A stretch of 45,388 nucleotides of DNA from JBAXQQ01 sp037131695 (GTDB lineage Bacteria > Armatimonadota > Hebobacteria > CAIYQO01), in assembly GCA_964638715.1 (NCBI GenBank), contig CAZWZF010000039.1, forward strand, positions 1-45,388. The letters are read 5' to 3'. Made by a program: the position numbers and the translations under genes. Positions 1 through 9,888 of this stretch are shown piece by piece; the first letter of the stretch is position 1; each line of letters starts with the position of its first letter. The notes under the pieces were generated by a model. It was not told the origin of the DNA. It searched no databases and saw only the letters and a list, made by a program, of their open reading frames with translations.

Positions 1-37
1 ATATTCTACAAAAGGTCTTTCTATCCTCTTTTTTGGG

Positions 38-212
38 GGTTTTGCAAGAGCCTCTAAAAATTAAAAATTAAAAATTATTACGTACAAAGTTTATGAATAT
101 AAATAAAAAAAGGGATAAACAATTGTTCACCACTCTAATTTTGAAGTTTTACTATACAAGTTTCAATAATTTTTAATTTTTAATTTTTAATTTTAGAGGC
201 TTTTGCAAAACC
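38..212. repeat. Inverted repeat with heptad arms
   Basis: Two arms of about 40 bp face each other. The left arm (38-79) reads GGTTTTGCAAGAGCCT followed by three TAAAAAT units. The right arm (166-212) is its reverse complement with four units. The centre (80-165) is AT-rich and has no gene. The right arm shares its last 16 bases with the left terminal repeat of the next element, so the two elements are nested or abutting. No transposase lies nearby. Function is unknown; a non-autonomous mobile element is the simplest reading. Confidence 0.75.
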
Positions 213-358
213 CAATGGTACAGACACCTTCCTGGCTTCGCCACTCGGTGTCAGTCCCTGAAAGTCGTTCTTCCCCTCTCCAACCGGGGAGGGGATTGAG
301 GGGAGGGGCTTTTTAAGGCGAAAATCTATAATTCAGAAAATAGGTTTTGCAAGAGCCT
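197..358. mobile_element. MITE-like element, copy 1 (16-bp TIRs)
   Basis: This 162-bp element starts AGGCTTTTGCAAAACC and ends GGTTTTGCAAGAGCCT, which are inverted copies with one mismatch. Inside are a hairpin module (220-260) that contains the mini-hairpin TGGCTTCGCCA, and a GGGGAGGGG-rich inverted stretch. A second copy of matching organisation lies at 40330-40502. It has no coding capacity. A MITE or REP-type element mobilised in trans is inferred; target-site duplications cannot be called with confidence. It lies just downstream of the stop of the large secreted protein gene at 370. Confidence 0.7.
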
Positions 359-369
359 GTTTAAATTAT

Positions 370-3300
370 TCATTCAGGGTCTTCCGGCTGGTCTGTTGAG
401 AATTTCATGGATTTATCCGGGTCTTGGAAATATAATTCACCCCAGAGTGATGGGGTTAATTTGGCTTCTGACGGGATGTCGCAGATTACGGTTTGCGATT
501 TGCCTGACCAGTAGAGCCGGTTGATGGTGCTTACACCGTTGGCGTCGCTTTCCAGTATGCCGATGTCGCCCCGCAGTTTAGTGCCGGTTTCCGGCGTGGT
601 TGCTCCCAGTGATGTCCAAGGGATTGCCACTTCAACAATTGCCCAAGGTGTGGATTCTTTATTGGGTTCAGTTGCAATGGCAATTTTCGCGTCTTGTATT
701 ACTTCCACGCGATCCATCAGCGTCTGTCCAACCGGCGAGGTGAACTTGGCGTGTTTATCTGCCGGCGCGGTTGGGTCTACTGGTTTGTACAGCACTGCTA
801 CCGGTTTGCCGCGAACTACGCCGATTAATATCCGTATATCTCCCGCCACTGCCATGGTGCGTTTCGGGTCGGCTTTCGGGTCTAACCCCAGTGTAACGTC
901 AACAGCGTCTCCGCCTTTGAACATCATGGTTGGGTTATCGGCAGAGTTTTTAAATGGCGAGTCATCCTGCACCTTTGCGGTGATATATAGATTGTCAAAG
1001 TCATAAGCCATTGCCCCGGTTGCATAGGTGATATATTCGCGGGATGTAAGACTTAATTTCCAGAATTCATGAATTGGCATAAATATTTCCGCAGGCCAAT
1101 CTTCCAGGCTGCCGCTTATATTTATAGGCCTTTCAATATTTGGAATTTTGGCAACCTTTGGTTCCTGGTGCAGCTTTTCCTGCATCGCTCGCAGCAATGA
1201 CCATGCCTGGGTTTTATTAATATCATCAACTGATATGCTTAATTCTCCATTCAGCCGCTGCAATTGTTCCAGACCGTCTACTCGCACAATACTCATGTGA
1301 TTGTGTCCAGCCACCGCGTATACTACGCCGTTTTCCGCTTTCACTACACATCCCTGGTAATGTTCCTGGGACAGACGCACATCAGATAAATCGACTTTGC
1401 CAGGTTCCCATTCCGGCATTGTCCAGCGCCGCAAGCCATAACCAGCGGGACCGCCAAATATGCAGCCAACCAGCATACCATCGCCGGTGTAGCACATCCA
1501 GTCGCCCTGGTCGGTATTAGTGAAGAAATATTCTTCCTTGCCAACATAGATATGGCCTATCGGCTTGTGTTCCTGATTCAACACGCCGGCCGGCCGGTTG
1601 TAGCCGAATCCGCTGGCATAGAAACCATCGTGTTTTGCAAACTGATTGAAATATTCCCATAGCTGGGTTTTGCCATCGGCGGCTACTAACCGGGTGCCGA
1701 TAATGAATGAACGGCCATCCGCTGTACCCCAAATATTTTCATTGCGGGCACCATCACCGTGAGTGAATGTTTTAAAATTTTCTATCTTAGCTATATCATA
1801 CATTGGCACGCCATTAGGCATAATTCCTGTGGGGTGCACCCGTTTGCCTACCGCAATAAAGGTTAAGTCTTCACCGACATTCCAGCCAACCCGGCTGCCG
1901 GAAGGAAAAGTCTGTACTTCATCTGCTTCCGGTTTGCCATTCCCGTTTTTATCGTACCAGCAAAATCCGGTAACTTTTCTATCCAGCGACCCAAATGCTT
2001 CGCGCAGGTCAGGTCGAGTGTCAATATCAGTCCAACTGTCCAGCGACCCTATCGCTGCCATTGGCACGGCAATATTATTGCGTTCCTCGCAGATTACCGC
2101 GGTATCTTCATGCGCCAATGCAGGTCCAACCAGATAGCGCCGATTCTTGTAATATACCACCCGGTCCGGCATTACAGTGCCAGATGATGCCAGGTCGGCG
2201 GGACGATAAATAAGGCTGTCGAGTTTCCATGTGCTGGTTTTCCAGTCAATGACGAACTTCATGCCGTTGTAATTTACAACGCTGTGATTGCCTTCGTCCA
2301 TCCATCCGCCGCCGCCGTATTGCGTCGGGCCAAGGAACCATTTGTCGGGTTGTCCTTTTGCGTCAAACCGCATAATGCGTTTGGGTTGATAACTGAAATC
2401 CGCTACCCAGACGCGATTATTTTTATCAACCGCGATTTGCGCCGGCATATCCATGCGCGCCGGGTCCCACTTGCCTAATTGCTGACCACCCGGGGTGCCA
2501 ACGGTACGGACTAATTTTCCGGTTTTTATGTCGAATATCTTAATAACTTTCGGCCCGTCATCACCAACATACAGCATGCCGTCTTTGTCAAAGGTAATGC
2601 TGGCTGGTTCGGCAAGTTTATCGCGGGTGATTACCACCTTTGATGTGTCGCCATCATTCAGCGGAACGGTTACTACCTGGCCATCTGATACGCAGTATAA
2701 TGTGCCATCCGGCGCGAATGTCAGGTTGTTTGGTTTGGGCAGTTTGATATTTTTCAGGATTTTTAATTCACCCTTGTCATCATCAATGCCGGGTATTTCA
2801 AATACGGTGATTCTTTCATTCAGTACTTCCGGCAAATCTTTCAGGTCATCACCCATAGAACGAAATGCGAATATTGACTGGAAACCGGCGGTTTTTTCTC
2901 CCAGGCAATCGGTGAATCTGATACGGACGGCACGAATCATTTTTTCTTCGCCAAAATCAATGCTGCGTACAGATGGTGCCTGCGGGTAATAACCATTAAA
3001 TTTTATCGGGTCAACAGTACCGGCAACCTTCCATTTAGTATTGTCAGTCAGGAACTTTTTAGGGTCTTCATTCGCAGCGCCATTCCATATTTCCACATAG
3101 CTGGTACTCAATACCGGGAAAATCAGCGATATACCGCGTACCAGTTGTTCTTTATCCCAAACCAGTGCCGCCACAGCCGGATTAACTTTGTTAAATGAAC
3201 TGGTATCACGGGTTACCATCCATCCGCCTTGCGGGGTTAATTTGCCTTCGTTAAATACAATTTCTCCGTCAGTAGCAACATTTTCCATGCGGTGTGCCAT

Positions 3301-5481
3301 CACCTGTGAAAAAGCCAGTCTTTTTACTTTATATCGCAAGCCGGCGGTGTAAATGCCGCCTTCCGGTGCTACCGCGATGCCGGGTTTGCCGGGTTCGCCA
3401 ATATTTTTCAACAATATCCAGCGTTCCGCTTCATTATCCACAGGGTTGTCTTCCGCGTCGCCGCCACCGCCAAGGTCGACTTCCGCGATATCATCAGTTC
3501 CAGGAGGAGCAACCTTCTCGCCTTTTTTCAATGCATAAACGGCTATTTTACAGTCTGGGATGAGGATTGAACCGATTGCAATTGGTTTTTTGAAAGCGAC
3601 TACAACCGAGTTTGGCAGTTTGCCGCTGGTTGGCGCGTCGCCAAGTCCTCCCTGGGTTGAATTCGGTATGCCGGTGTCCGCCATAGTTTTGGTGACAGTA
3701 GGCGTTTTTTCGGTGAGGAAACAAGAGTATAATTGCATTAACTCGTCATATTCGCCTTCGCCATAATTCTTATCAGCGCGGGAAGCGCGGGAGCCTTTTC
3801 CTTTTTTCAGGAAAACAACCGGCTGGCAGCGCGACGGGTCAATAACGTCTGACGCGAATGACGGGCACAGCCAGGATTTAGGCGGGGTGTTAACGGAGCA
3901 ATACAGCTTGCCGTCTTTTACCGCGATACCGCCGCGTTTGTAGGTGCAGTCATAATCGCTGCCATTCCACGGTAAGGTTTCTGTTGGTGTAAATGTATAT
4001 AGTTGTCGAAGTAGAAAGTCGCGTTTAGGGTCAACCCGGGAAATGATGGTATCAGTTGCCAGATAGGCGCAGCGGTCATCAACGGCGATGCGGTTAGGCC
4101 CGCGGAATCCCCATGATAATGAATGAGTGCCCCATAATTTATTACCTTCAAGGTCGGTGGCGATAGCGGCATGGCCGTTTTCGCATACCCATGACCCGAA
4201 CCACATCATGTTTTCCTGCGCCGCGGCACAGTTTGGCGCGCCATGGTCGGCCAGCCATCCACCGCCGCCTTTGCCCGGTATTGGTGCCCACCATCCCGGC
4301 TGACCGGCGTTATTCGCGGTTAGTTCGTAGGTTAATTTAAACGGCGGCCGCACGATGCCTTTCCAGGTGTAGTCTCCCGGTGCTACGTAGTCGCCATTGT
4401 TATCAAGCAAATCCCATGATTCAGTTATTTCGCCTTTTTCCCTGGCAGTCTCAGATAATAATCTGCGCACCAGTTTGCCAGTCTTTTTGTCCATTATTTC
4501 AATTGCCGAAAAACCATCCATCGGCATGTTATATTTTATCTTCACTGGCGGCGGGGCAGGCAGCAGACTGGGCGGGTCTTGATTTGCCGCTAACAGTGTA
4601 AGCGGGATTATTTTTCCGAATGGCGGTTCCGGTCGATTGATCATCGGACCGACAAGGCGAACTCCTTTGGTATTTACCACATCCGGGAATACTAACAGAG
4701 TAGTTCCCACCAGTGGGTCTTTTGATTTTATCCAATCGATTTCGGTGGCAACTAACGCGTGTCGGGTGACAGATTCTTTTAAAATATCCACACGGTATGA
4801 CGGTACATTTACTGCTACTATGCCGGATATAGATTGCATTTCATTCCATGTCAGCCACATGGTTTGCGCGGTATTTAAGGTGCTGGAACGTTTGGTGCCA
4901 CCGGTTAATAATGAATTGTAATAACGGTCTTTGAACCAGAGCGATGAAGTCAGTTTGGCATTCCAATCAAATGTCCAGGATGCTCCCCACGACTCGCCGG
5001 GGAATATCATGGTAAATCGTATCGCCCGGGTTTTTGTTCCGGTGGGTAAAATCTTTATATCGCCGGCAGGCAATAAATTCCACTGGTCTTCTTTGCTGAC
5101 ATCAGCCGGAACCTGCGAGGTAGTTTTTAACAAACTTATATAATTCCCGCCCAATGGCTGCAATGTTCGTTTTAACGGGCCATTATAATCAGCGGTGTAA
5201 ATAGTTCCTACTTCAATGGGTTGTTTAAAAGTTATCAGAAAGTGCCTGGTTTTACCGGCTAATTCGCCAGTTTCCCATGCCTCTTTTACATTTCCGGTTA
5301 TAAAAGATGCTTTAAGTTGATCAGCAGTGGGTTCGTTAATTTTTTTTCCGTCAGAATATGATGCGCATTGAGACAAATCTATATCGTCAATGGTGAATGC
5401 GCGCGGCAAATCGGCCGCACTTGCAATTGCCCAGATAGATAACAGCAGTATAAATACCGCCATATTTCGCCATATTGACAT
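370..5481 (-). CDS. Giant secreted protein with FlgD-like, NHL and CBM9-like domains
   Basis: A 1703-residue exported protein. The start at 5481 is chosen over the upstream ATG at 5499 because GAGGAGAT sits 6 bases before it and a typical signal peptide (IWRNMAVFILLLSIWAIASA) follows at once. Visible domains in order are a long N-terminal beta-rich region of unknown fold, a FlgD-Ig-like segment near residues 320-390 (KTGKLVRRL, then APGDYTWKG), NHL-type beta-propeller repeats near 950-1100 (PNNLTFAPDGTLYCVSD, then PAQIAVDKNNRVWVAD), and a C-terminal CBM9/DOMON-like domain near 1490-1700 (SGSLEDWP, then VEVAIPWTSLG). The paralogue at 28112 has the same order. The position downstream of a heparinase-like gene suggests polysaccharide binding or processing at the cell surface. 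No catalytic residues can be named. Confidence 0.88.
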   Translation of the reverse strand: MSIWRNMAVFILLLSIWAIASAADLPRAFTIDDIDLSQCASYSDGKKINEPTADQLKASFITGNVKEAWETGELAGKTRHFLITFKQPIEVGTIYTADYNGPLKRTLQPLGGNYISLLKTTSQVPADVSKEDQWNLLPAGDIKILPTGTKTRAIRFTMIFPGESWGASWTFDWNAKLTSSLWFKDRYYNSLLTGGTKRSSTLNTAQTMWLTWNEMQSISGIVAVNVPSYRVDILKESVTRHALVATEIDWIKSKDPLVGTTLLVFPDVVNTKGVRLVGPMINRPEPPFGKIIPLTLLAANQDPPSLLPAPPPVKIKYNMPMDGFSAIEIMDKKTGKLVRRLLSETAREKGEITESWDLLDNNGDYVAPGDYTWKGIVRPPFKLTYELTANNAGQPGWWAPIPGKGGGGWLADHGAPNCAAAQENMMWFGSWVCENGHAAIATDLEGNKLWGTHSLSWGFRGPNRIAVDDRCAYLATDTIISRVDPKRDFLLRQLYTFTPTETLPWNGSDYDCTYKRGGIAVKDGKLYCSVNTPPKSWLCPSFASDVIDPSRCQPVVFLKKGKGSRASRADKNYGEGEYDELMQLYSCFLTEKTPTVTKTMADTGIPNSTQGGLGDAPTSGKLPNSVVVAFKKPIAIGSILIPDCKIAVYALKKGEKVAPPGTDDIAEVDLGGGGDAEDNPVDNEAERWILLKNIGEPGKPGIAVAPEGGIYTAGLRYKVKRLAFSQVMAHRMENVATDGEIVFNEGKLTPQGGWMVTRDTSSFNKVNPAVAALVWDKEQLVRGISLIFPVLSTSYVEIWNGAANEDPKKFLTDNTKWKVAGTVDPIKFNGYYPQAPSVRSIDFGEEKMIRAVRIRFTDCLGEKTAGFQSIFAFRSMGDDLKDLPEVLNERITVFEIPGIDDDKGELKILKNIKLPKPNNLTFAPDGTLYCVSDGQVVTVPLNDGDTSKVVITRDKLAEPASITFDKDGMLYVGDDGPKVIKIFDIKTGKLVRTVGTPGGQQLGKWDPARMDMPAQIAVDKNNRVWVADFSYQPKRIMRFDAKGQPDKWFLGPTQYGGGGWMDEGNHSVVNYNGMKFVIDWKTSTWKLDSLIYRPADLASSGTVMPDRVVYYKNRRYLVGPALAHEDTAVICEERNNIAVPMAAIGSLDSWTDIDTRPDLREAFGSLDRKVTGFCWYDKNGNGKPEADEVQTFPSGSRVGWNVGEDLTFIAVGKRVHPTGIMPNGVPMYDIAKIENFKTFTHGDGARNENIWGTADGRSFIIGTRLVAADGKTQLWEYFNQFAKHDGFYASGFGYNRPAGVLNQEHKPIGHIYVGKEEYFFTNTDQGDWMCYTGDGMLVGCIFGGPAGYGLRRWTMPEWEPGKVDLSDVRLSQEHYQGCVVKAENGVVYAVAGHNHMSIVRVDGLEQLQRLNGELSISVDDINKTQAWSLLRAMQEKLHQEPKVAKIPNIERPINISGSLEDWPAEIFMPIHEFWKLSLTSREYITYATGAMAYDFDNLYITAKVQDDSPFKNSADNPTMMFKGGDAVDVTLGLDPKADPKRTMAVAGDIRILIGVVRGKPVAVLYKPVDPTAPADKHAKFTSPVGQTLMDRVEVIQDAKIAIATEPNKESTPWAIVEVAIPWTSLGATTPETGTKLRGDIGILESDANGVSTINRLYWSGKSQTVICDIPSEAKLTPSLWGELYFQDPDKSMKFSTDQPEDPE

Positions 5482-5546
5482 AATATCTCCTCGCGTCATT
5501 TATTCAAGTTTACCAAGATGAAATAAATATACATTATTTGAAACAA

Positions 5547-5609
5547 TTTTACCAGCTAAGTTGTGGTTAACTGGTAAGTAAATTAATATCTATAAAATGT
5601 AGATATTAA
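5547..5609. repeat. Two inverted repeats between lyase-like gene and giant secreted-protein gene
   Basis: The 5482-5678 spacer holds two short dyads. TTACCAG pairs with CTGGTAA around 5548-5576, and the perfect 10-bp pair TTAATATCTA/TAGATATTAA lies at 5583-5609 with a 7-base loop. They lie upstream of the giant-gene start on the minus strand and downstream of the heparinase-like stop. They could be an operator, a processing hairpin or a weak terminator; there is no clear U-tract. Confidence 0.45.
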
Positions 5610-5616
5610 CATTGAT

Positions 5617-5668
5617 GGGCAGGAAAGGCAGGAAAAATTTAATCATGTCAATCATGTAAATCCTGTCT
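5617..5668. repeat. Period-9 degenerate tandem repeat
   Basis: The sequence just after the stop of the heparinase-like gene falls into nine-base units such as TCATGTCAA, TCATGTAAA and TCCTGTCTA. A matching array with the same unit (TCATGTAAA, TCATGTTAA, TCCTGTCAA) lies on the other side of that gene at 8715-8792. It is non-coding. Confidence 0.55.
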
Positions 5669-5678
5669 AAAATTGTAT

Positions 5679-8600
5679 TTAAATCTCAATAATAACCTTG
5701 CCATTTCGCGTCACTTTCACTGGCAATGGTGCTGGTATGCCCAATGCCGGTGCCAAAGTGATGCGGTCTTCACCCCAACTGCCGGTGATTAATATTTCGT
5801 TATCGCTTATTTTTTTCACCAATGTCGGGCCGGTCATGCCTTTGGCAAGTGGGGTCAATACTGACATGAACTCTCCGGCTCCTGCTGGTATTTCCAGTTG
5901 CAGGTGACGTTGACAACCATATTCAGCGGTCAGGAATTGTGCTTTGTCCGGTACTATCATTCGCACATCCAAATCTACCCCGAATTTTCCTTTTATATAT
6001 GCCTTGCCCAATTCGCTGACATCAATATCATCTGCCAGTGCGTGCAGCCACCAGGTTGCGGTTACGGTGGATGCCGGGATATAGTCAAACATAAGGAAAT
6101 AGTTCGGCTTGCAAAATAGTATCCAGCGACGGTGGTCTATTCGCGGGATATGCACCGTGTCGAGATAAGCGTTTCCGTCGGGAATGATGTAGTCGACCGG
6201 CAGGTGAGCAACCAGTAAATCTGCCGCATCGGTGCTGCGCCACAGTTCCGGCGGGGTTGCTTTTTCTACGCCGGTATAGGCGGAAGTGCTGTTGCCGTCA
6301 AAAGATACACAGGTGTGTTTCCAGGTATTATACCCACCTGCCTGTTTGCCATCAGCGGTAAGATGATGATAGCCGAAATCACCCAGCAATTCGGCTCCAT
6401 AAGCGTAAAGCACAATCCCGCCTTCGTCGCGGCAATTGTGGTGGGTGGCGGTACTGCATTTAACCCAGGCAAAAATCTCTTCGGCGGTGCCTTGTCCGCT
6501 TCGGAATGTCGCGCCAAGTCCTTCAACAATTTCGCTTTGCAAATTCAGCGGCGCGTCGATAATATCCGGCCGTCCCAATGCTATCAGGTTTAACCCGGTG
6601 TAATGGGTGCAAAAATAGCTGGGTCCGCTGTGCCATGCTCCCATCAGGCTCTTTGCGTATTCCGGGTCGCTATCGGCATAGATTCCCGCGCCAACAGCAA
6701 GGAATGAAGGGATTGGATAACCGCAGCAGTCGTGACCGGAATTTCCCCAACTATGCAACATTGCTTTCTTTTCTTCCGCTATCATGGGGCGCAAAATACC
6801 TGCGCCGGAAGCGGGTTCGTCATGTACCGGATTCCATAACACCGACGGGGTCAGCATATTCTGGAAAAACCCATAATTAGCCTTGTATACCGGGTGTTTG
6901 AAAAAGTCTATTTTTCCGGCAGCCTTCAGCGCTATCGCCACCTGTTCAATCATCCCCAATGCGTGGTGATGGTAATTCAGGCTTTCAATATATGCGCCGC
7001 TTTCGTAAAAATGGAAGTTCAATTGACGTTCAAATTGTTTCACCGACTGCTCTATCCATTCTTCCGCCGCCGGGTGACCGGGAAATGTTAAGCCTGCAAG
7101 TCCGAAACTGGTGTAATATTCGGTGGTAAAGTTAGGCGGTCCCAGGCTTTGACCGATATCATTGATATATTCCAACCCCATGCTTAACGGGTCGGATGTC
7201 TCGCGGAATAAAACATTGTACGGCCAGAAGTTATCATCGGCAAAACAGTATGAGATAAATAACATTTTCTGGATAATTTTCTGCGCGCGATCCGGTTCGA
7301 TTTCACCACGGCACAACAGCATATCCATGGTTTCCAAATCAACCTTCAACATGCGCCCGGAGAATATTATAAGTCGCAGATAGCCATTGTCCATGGCGTG
7401 GTTGACGGCCTCGTTGATATCATTTTCCATACGCATTATCAGCATTTCCCGTAGTTCAGCTTTGCATCCAGACGCCAGATATGCCGGCAGCATTGCGCCG
7501 GCAAGGACATGTTTACCCGCCAGCATTTCTTCCGCGATTTTCTGGTAGGCGATGTCCAACTCCGGCCAGGCGTTCAGCTTTTCCCGCCAATTTTCCACAG
7601 TGCCGACAGGGTAAAGCAGAGGACGCTCGCGTTTTTCCGGCATCCACCGGGTCTGCCATTTGCGCGTCTTTTCCAACGGCAAATCGCTGATTCTGCGCTT
7701 GATATGGCAGAATTTGCTGAGACCGGCTTCCGGCGCGTAATCGGCTTTACTGCCGCAGCACAACGCGTAATCTTTTCTCCCGCCATTGGCGGGCAGCAGC
7801 CAGGAAACGCCACCGTCATCATTTAGCATTGCCTTTATACGGTTGCGGCTTGGGTATTCCCATAATCCCGAATTATTAAGTTCGACAATTCCGATTGCCG
7901 TGTCATCATTTAGCGTAAATCCACCCCAGGTGTAACTCATCTGGAAATGGCACGAATGAAAATCGATGTGGATTAATTCATTGTCCCGCTTGCATCCTTT
8001 GGGTGATGGCGGGTTATCCAGGGAACCGCGTACCACCGTTGTCTGTTCGCCGCCGCCATAGCTGAACCATTCTTTGGGGGTGTCGCTTCCTGCCATGTCA
8101 AAATGGAACATCATGCCTGCGTCCAACCGGCTTGATTCGCTGATGTGGATAAAATCCTCGCCCGCCCACAATTTGCAGTCGTACCTTGCCTGTTCTTTGC
8201 CATCCTGTATGTAGCGGGCTATCCAGCGTGCGAATAACGGTCCGGCGTCAAGTACCGCTGTTTCAATTCTTCCAGTGTATTCCGATTTGCCCCAACTGCC
8301 TTTGCCATGGAGTTCGCCGTTGAATGACAATGATAGCACCGGACCGGGAGCATATCCCGGGTCGAATGACTGGCTTTGCGGAACCATTACCGATAATGTA
8401 CCATTGCTGATTTCAATCCCGCCGCTTGTTTCGTTAACACAAAATAGATTTGTTGTATTATTTGATGTGCCGGGTTGCACCGCGATATCCAGCACCTGGT
8501 CAGCCTTTAAGGTTACTTTGACGCACATCCGCTGTTTCTCGCGAAAGTCATACGGGTTATGCCCGCTGAATTGCGACGGCAGTTGCACACCATCAGCGGC

Positions 8601-8696
8601 ATTAATCGCGACACTGCCAGCAGCAGCGTCAATCCAGATAGCCTCATCATTCCAATCGCGGCTGATAGGTTCGGTAACAGTAATATTTTTTTTCAT
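5679..8696 (-). CDS. Heparinase II/III-like protein (putative polysaccharide lyase)
   Basis: 1005 residues. The N-terminal half carries a beta-rich segment, the middle an alpha-helical toroid-like region (residues about 380-660, with NYHHHALGMIEQ near 590-600), and the C-terminal part a heparinase II/III-type beta domain with HHNCRDEGGIVLYAYG and LLGDFGYHH near 750-775. That last block matches the H-x-H-x-D-x-G-x-x-x-L-Y-A-x-G pattern of the family in relaxed form. Such enzymes beta-eliminate uronic-acid polysaccharides. No signal peptide is visible, so it may act in the cytoplasm on imported oligosaccharides. AAGG lies 8 bases before the ATG. It sits between a carbon-nitrogen hydrolase and a giant secreted protein on the same strand. 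Substrate is not deducible. Confidence 0.75.
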   Translation of the reverse strand: MKKNITVTEPISRDWNDEAIWIDAAAGSVAINAADGVQLPSQFSGHNPYDFREKQRMCVKVTLKADQVLDIAVQPGTSNNTTNLFCVNETSGGIEISNGTLSVMVPQSQSFDPGYAPGPVLSLSFNGELHGKGSWGKSEYTGRIETAVLDAGPLFARWIARYIQDGKEQARYDCKLWAGEDFIHISESSRLDAGMMFHFDMAGSDTPKEWFSYGGGEQTTVVRGSLDNPPSPKGCKRDNELIHIDFHSCHFQMSYTWGGFTLNDDTAIGIVELNNSGLWEYPSRNRIKAMLNDDGGVSWLLPANGGRKDYALCCGSKADYAPEAGLSKFCHIKRRISDLPLEKTRKWQTRWMPEKRERPLLYPVGTVENWREKLNAWPELDIAYQKIAEEMLAGKHVLAGAMLPAYLASGCKAELREMLIMRMENDINEAVNHAMDNGYLRLIIFSGRMLKVDLETMDMLLCRGEIEPDRAQKIIQKMLFISYCFADDNFWPYNVLFRETSDPLSMGLEYINDIGQSLGPPNFTTEYYTSFGLAGLTFPGHPAAEEWIEQSVKQFERQLNFHFYESGAYIESLNYHHHALGMIEQVAIALKAAGKIDFFKHPVYKANYGFFQNMLTPSVLWNPVHDEPASGAGILRPMIAEEKKAMLHSWGNSGHDCCGYPIPSFLAVGAGIYADSDPEYAKSLMGAWHSGPSYFCTHYTGLNLIALGRPDIIDAPLNLQSEIVEGLGATFRSGQGTAEEIFAWVKCSTATHHNCRDEGGIVLYAYGAELLGDFGYHHLTADGKQAGGYNTWKHTCVSFDGNSTSAYTGVEKATPPELWRSTDAADLLVAHLPVDYIIPDGNAYLDTVHIPRIDHRRWILFCKPNYFLMFDYIPASTVTATWWLHALADDIDVSELGKAYIKGKFGVDLDVRMIVPDKAQFLTAEYGCQRHLQLEIPAGAGEFMSVLTPLAKGMTGPTLVKKISDNEILITGSWGEDRITLAPALGIPAPLPVKVTRNGKVIIEI

Positions 8697-8714
8697 AGTT
8701 AGTACCTTATTTTT

Positions 8715-8792
8715 TTAGACATGATTAACATTATTTACAAGATTATATAAATTGGCGAAGCCAAAATCATGTAAATCATGTTAATCCTGTCA
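8715..8792. repeat. Period-9 degenerate tandem repeat with mini-hairpin
   Basis: Nine-base units (for example GACATGATT, AACATTATT, TACAAGATT, then TCATGTAAA, TCATGTTAA, TCCTGTCAA) fill the spacer between the heparinase-like gene and the nitrilase-like gene. They are interrupted by the mini-hairpin TGGCGAAGCCA (8754-8764), which also occurs inside the MITE-like element at 197 and the module at 23138. Confidence 0.55.
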
Positions 8793-9698
8793 AAAAGAAA
8801 TTCTTTCATTTACATCAATAACAGCATGGGTATACATAGGCCGCATGCGGTCTATATTGGGGAATCCGTGTACCAGAGCGGGTATTTCTCCCATTGGGGT
8901 GACTATCATGCCATGTCCCAGGTGCCAGTAATTTATGCCGTCGTACCCGCACTGATTCACGCCGACATAGGTCAGGTCGTATTTTATGCATTCAATAATG
9001 CGGGTCTTGCCGGGGAAACATACCATCTCCAGCCAGGTAGCGTATTTCTCGCGACCTTCCGATGTGGCAAGGTCGGAGGTGGTCACCCTGTCCTCGCGTC
9101 TGCCGCCGGCGCCGGCGGGGTTTAGCTGGACATCGACGTTGTTATCACGCAGGTATTGGTGCAGGTTGTCGATGCCGCCGTCGGCACAGATAGTCAGCGC
9201 AAATTTAACGTCGTTAACGGTGAAAAAATTGAAGTTCAGTTCTTTTGGCTGTCCGGGATTCGCCGGGTCGGCAGGCGGGCCAAGTTTCGCGATATCCCAA
9301 GGAATCAATTCCACACCCGGGTCCAATGGCCTTTCTGCCAGCGTAACGCGATGTTTGCGCTGTACGATATATTTGCCATCGGGAAATACCACGTAATGGG
9401 CGAGATGGCGTTTTTCCTCAAACGCCTCAACAAATCCCGCGCAAATAACGACATTTGTAGTAGTCGCAATATCTGCCAATTCATCATAAATCGGCCCTTT
9501 GCCGGCTGTTTCAGCGGTAGCGATTACTTCGGGATACGGTCCGTAACCGCAACAACTAAGTTCCGGCGTCAGCAAAATATCTGCACCGTCTTCCGCCGCG
9601 CGAACAGCATAGGCAGAAATTTCCGCCAGATTCTCCGCAACCTGCCCCGGCCGGCTCATGGTAGACGCCAGCGCAATAGAAATATTTCTCGGCAACAT
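8790..9698 (-). CDS. Carbon-nitrogen hydrolase (nitrilase superfamily amidase)
   Basis: 302 residues. The start at 9698 is supported by AAGGGA 6 bases upstream; an in-frame ATG at 9749 has no such site. The Glu-Lys-Cys triad of the superfamily is visible: E46 in LLTPELSCCGYG, K115 in VQRKHRVTLAE, and C171 in ALTICADGG. These enzymes hydrolyse amides or nitriles through a thioester on the cysteine. The protein is cytosolic in appearance. It is the first gene of a three-gene minus-strand cluster with a heparinase-like lyase and a giant secreted protein, so an amide-bearing sugar or aglycone could be its substrate; this is inference. A role in NAD or polyamine metabolism cannot be excluded. Confidence 0.85.
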   Translation of the reverse strand: MLPRNISIALASTMSRPGQVAENLAEISAYAVRAAEDGADILLTPELSCCGYGPYPEVIATAETAGKGPIYDELADIATTTNVVICAGFVEAFEEKRHLAHYVVFPDGKYIVQRKHRVTLAERPLDPGVELIPWDIAKLGPPADPANPGQPKELNFNFFTVNDVKFALTICADGGIDNLHQYLRDNNVDVQLNPAGAGGRREDRVTTSDLATSEGREKYATWLEMVCFPGKTRIIECIKYDLTYVGVNQCGYDGINYWHLGHGMIVTPMGEIPALVHGFPNIDRMRPMYTHAVIDVNERISF

Positions 9699-9888
9699 AA
9701 AAATTCCCTTACCCGCGCATAAAAGATGCAAGTGCATTTTATGACACAATTGTCGCTAAAAAGTTATGAAATAATGGTACATCTATTTAAGGAAATTTGG
9801 TAGGGGAAATGTGGGAAAAATAGCATGAGAGTTGAACATATGCATTACTCTCGTATTTATCCACTGTTTTTGAATATACAATGATTTT

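Noticed and set aside
521..1006. 161-residue reading frame antisense to the giant gene
   Set aside because: It overlaps the conserved CBM9-like domain in the other strand and shows no start signal or family match.
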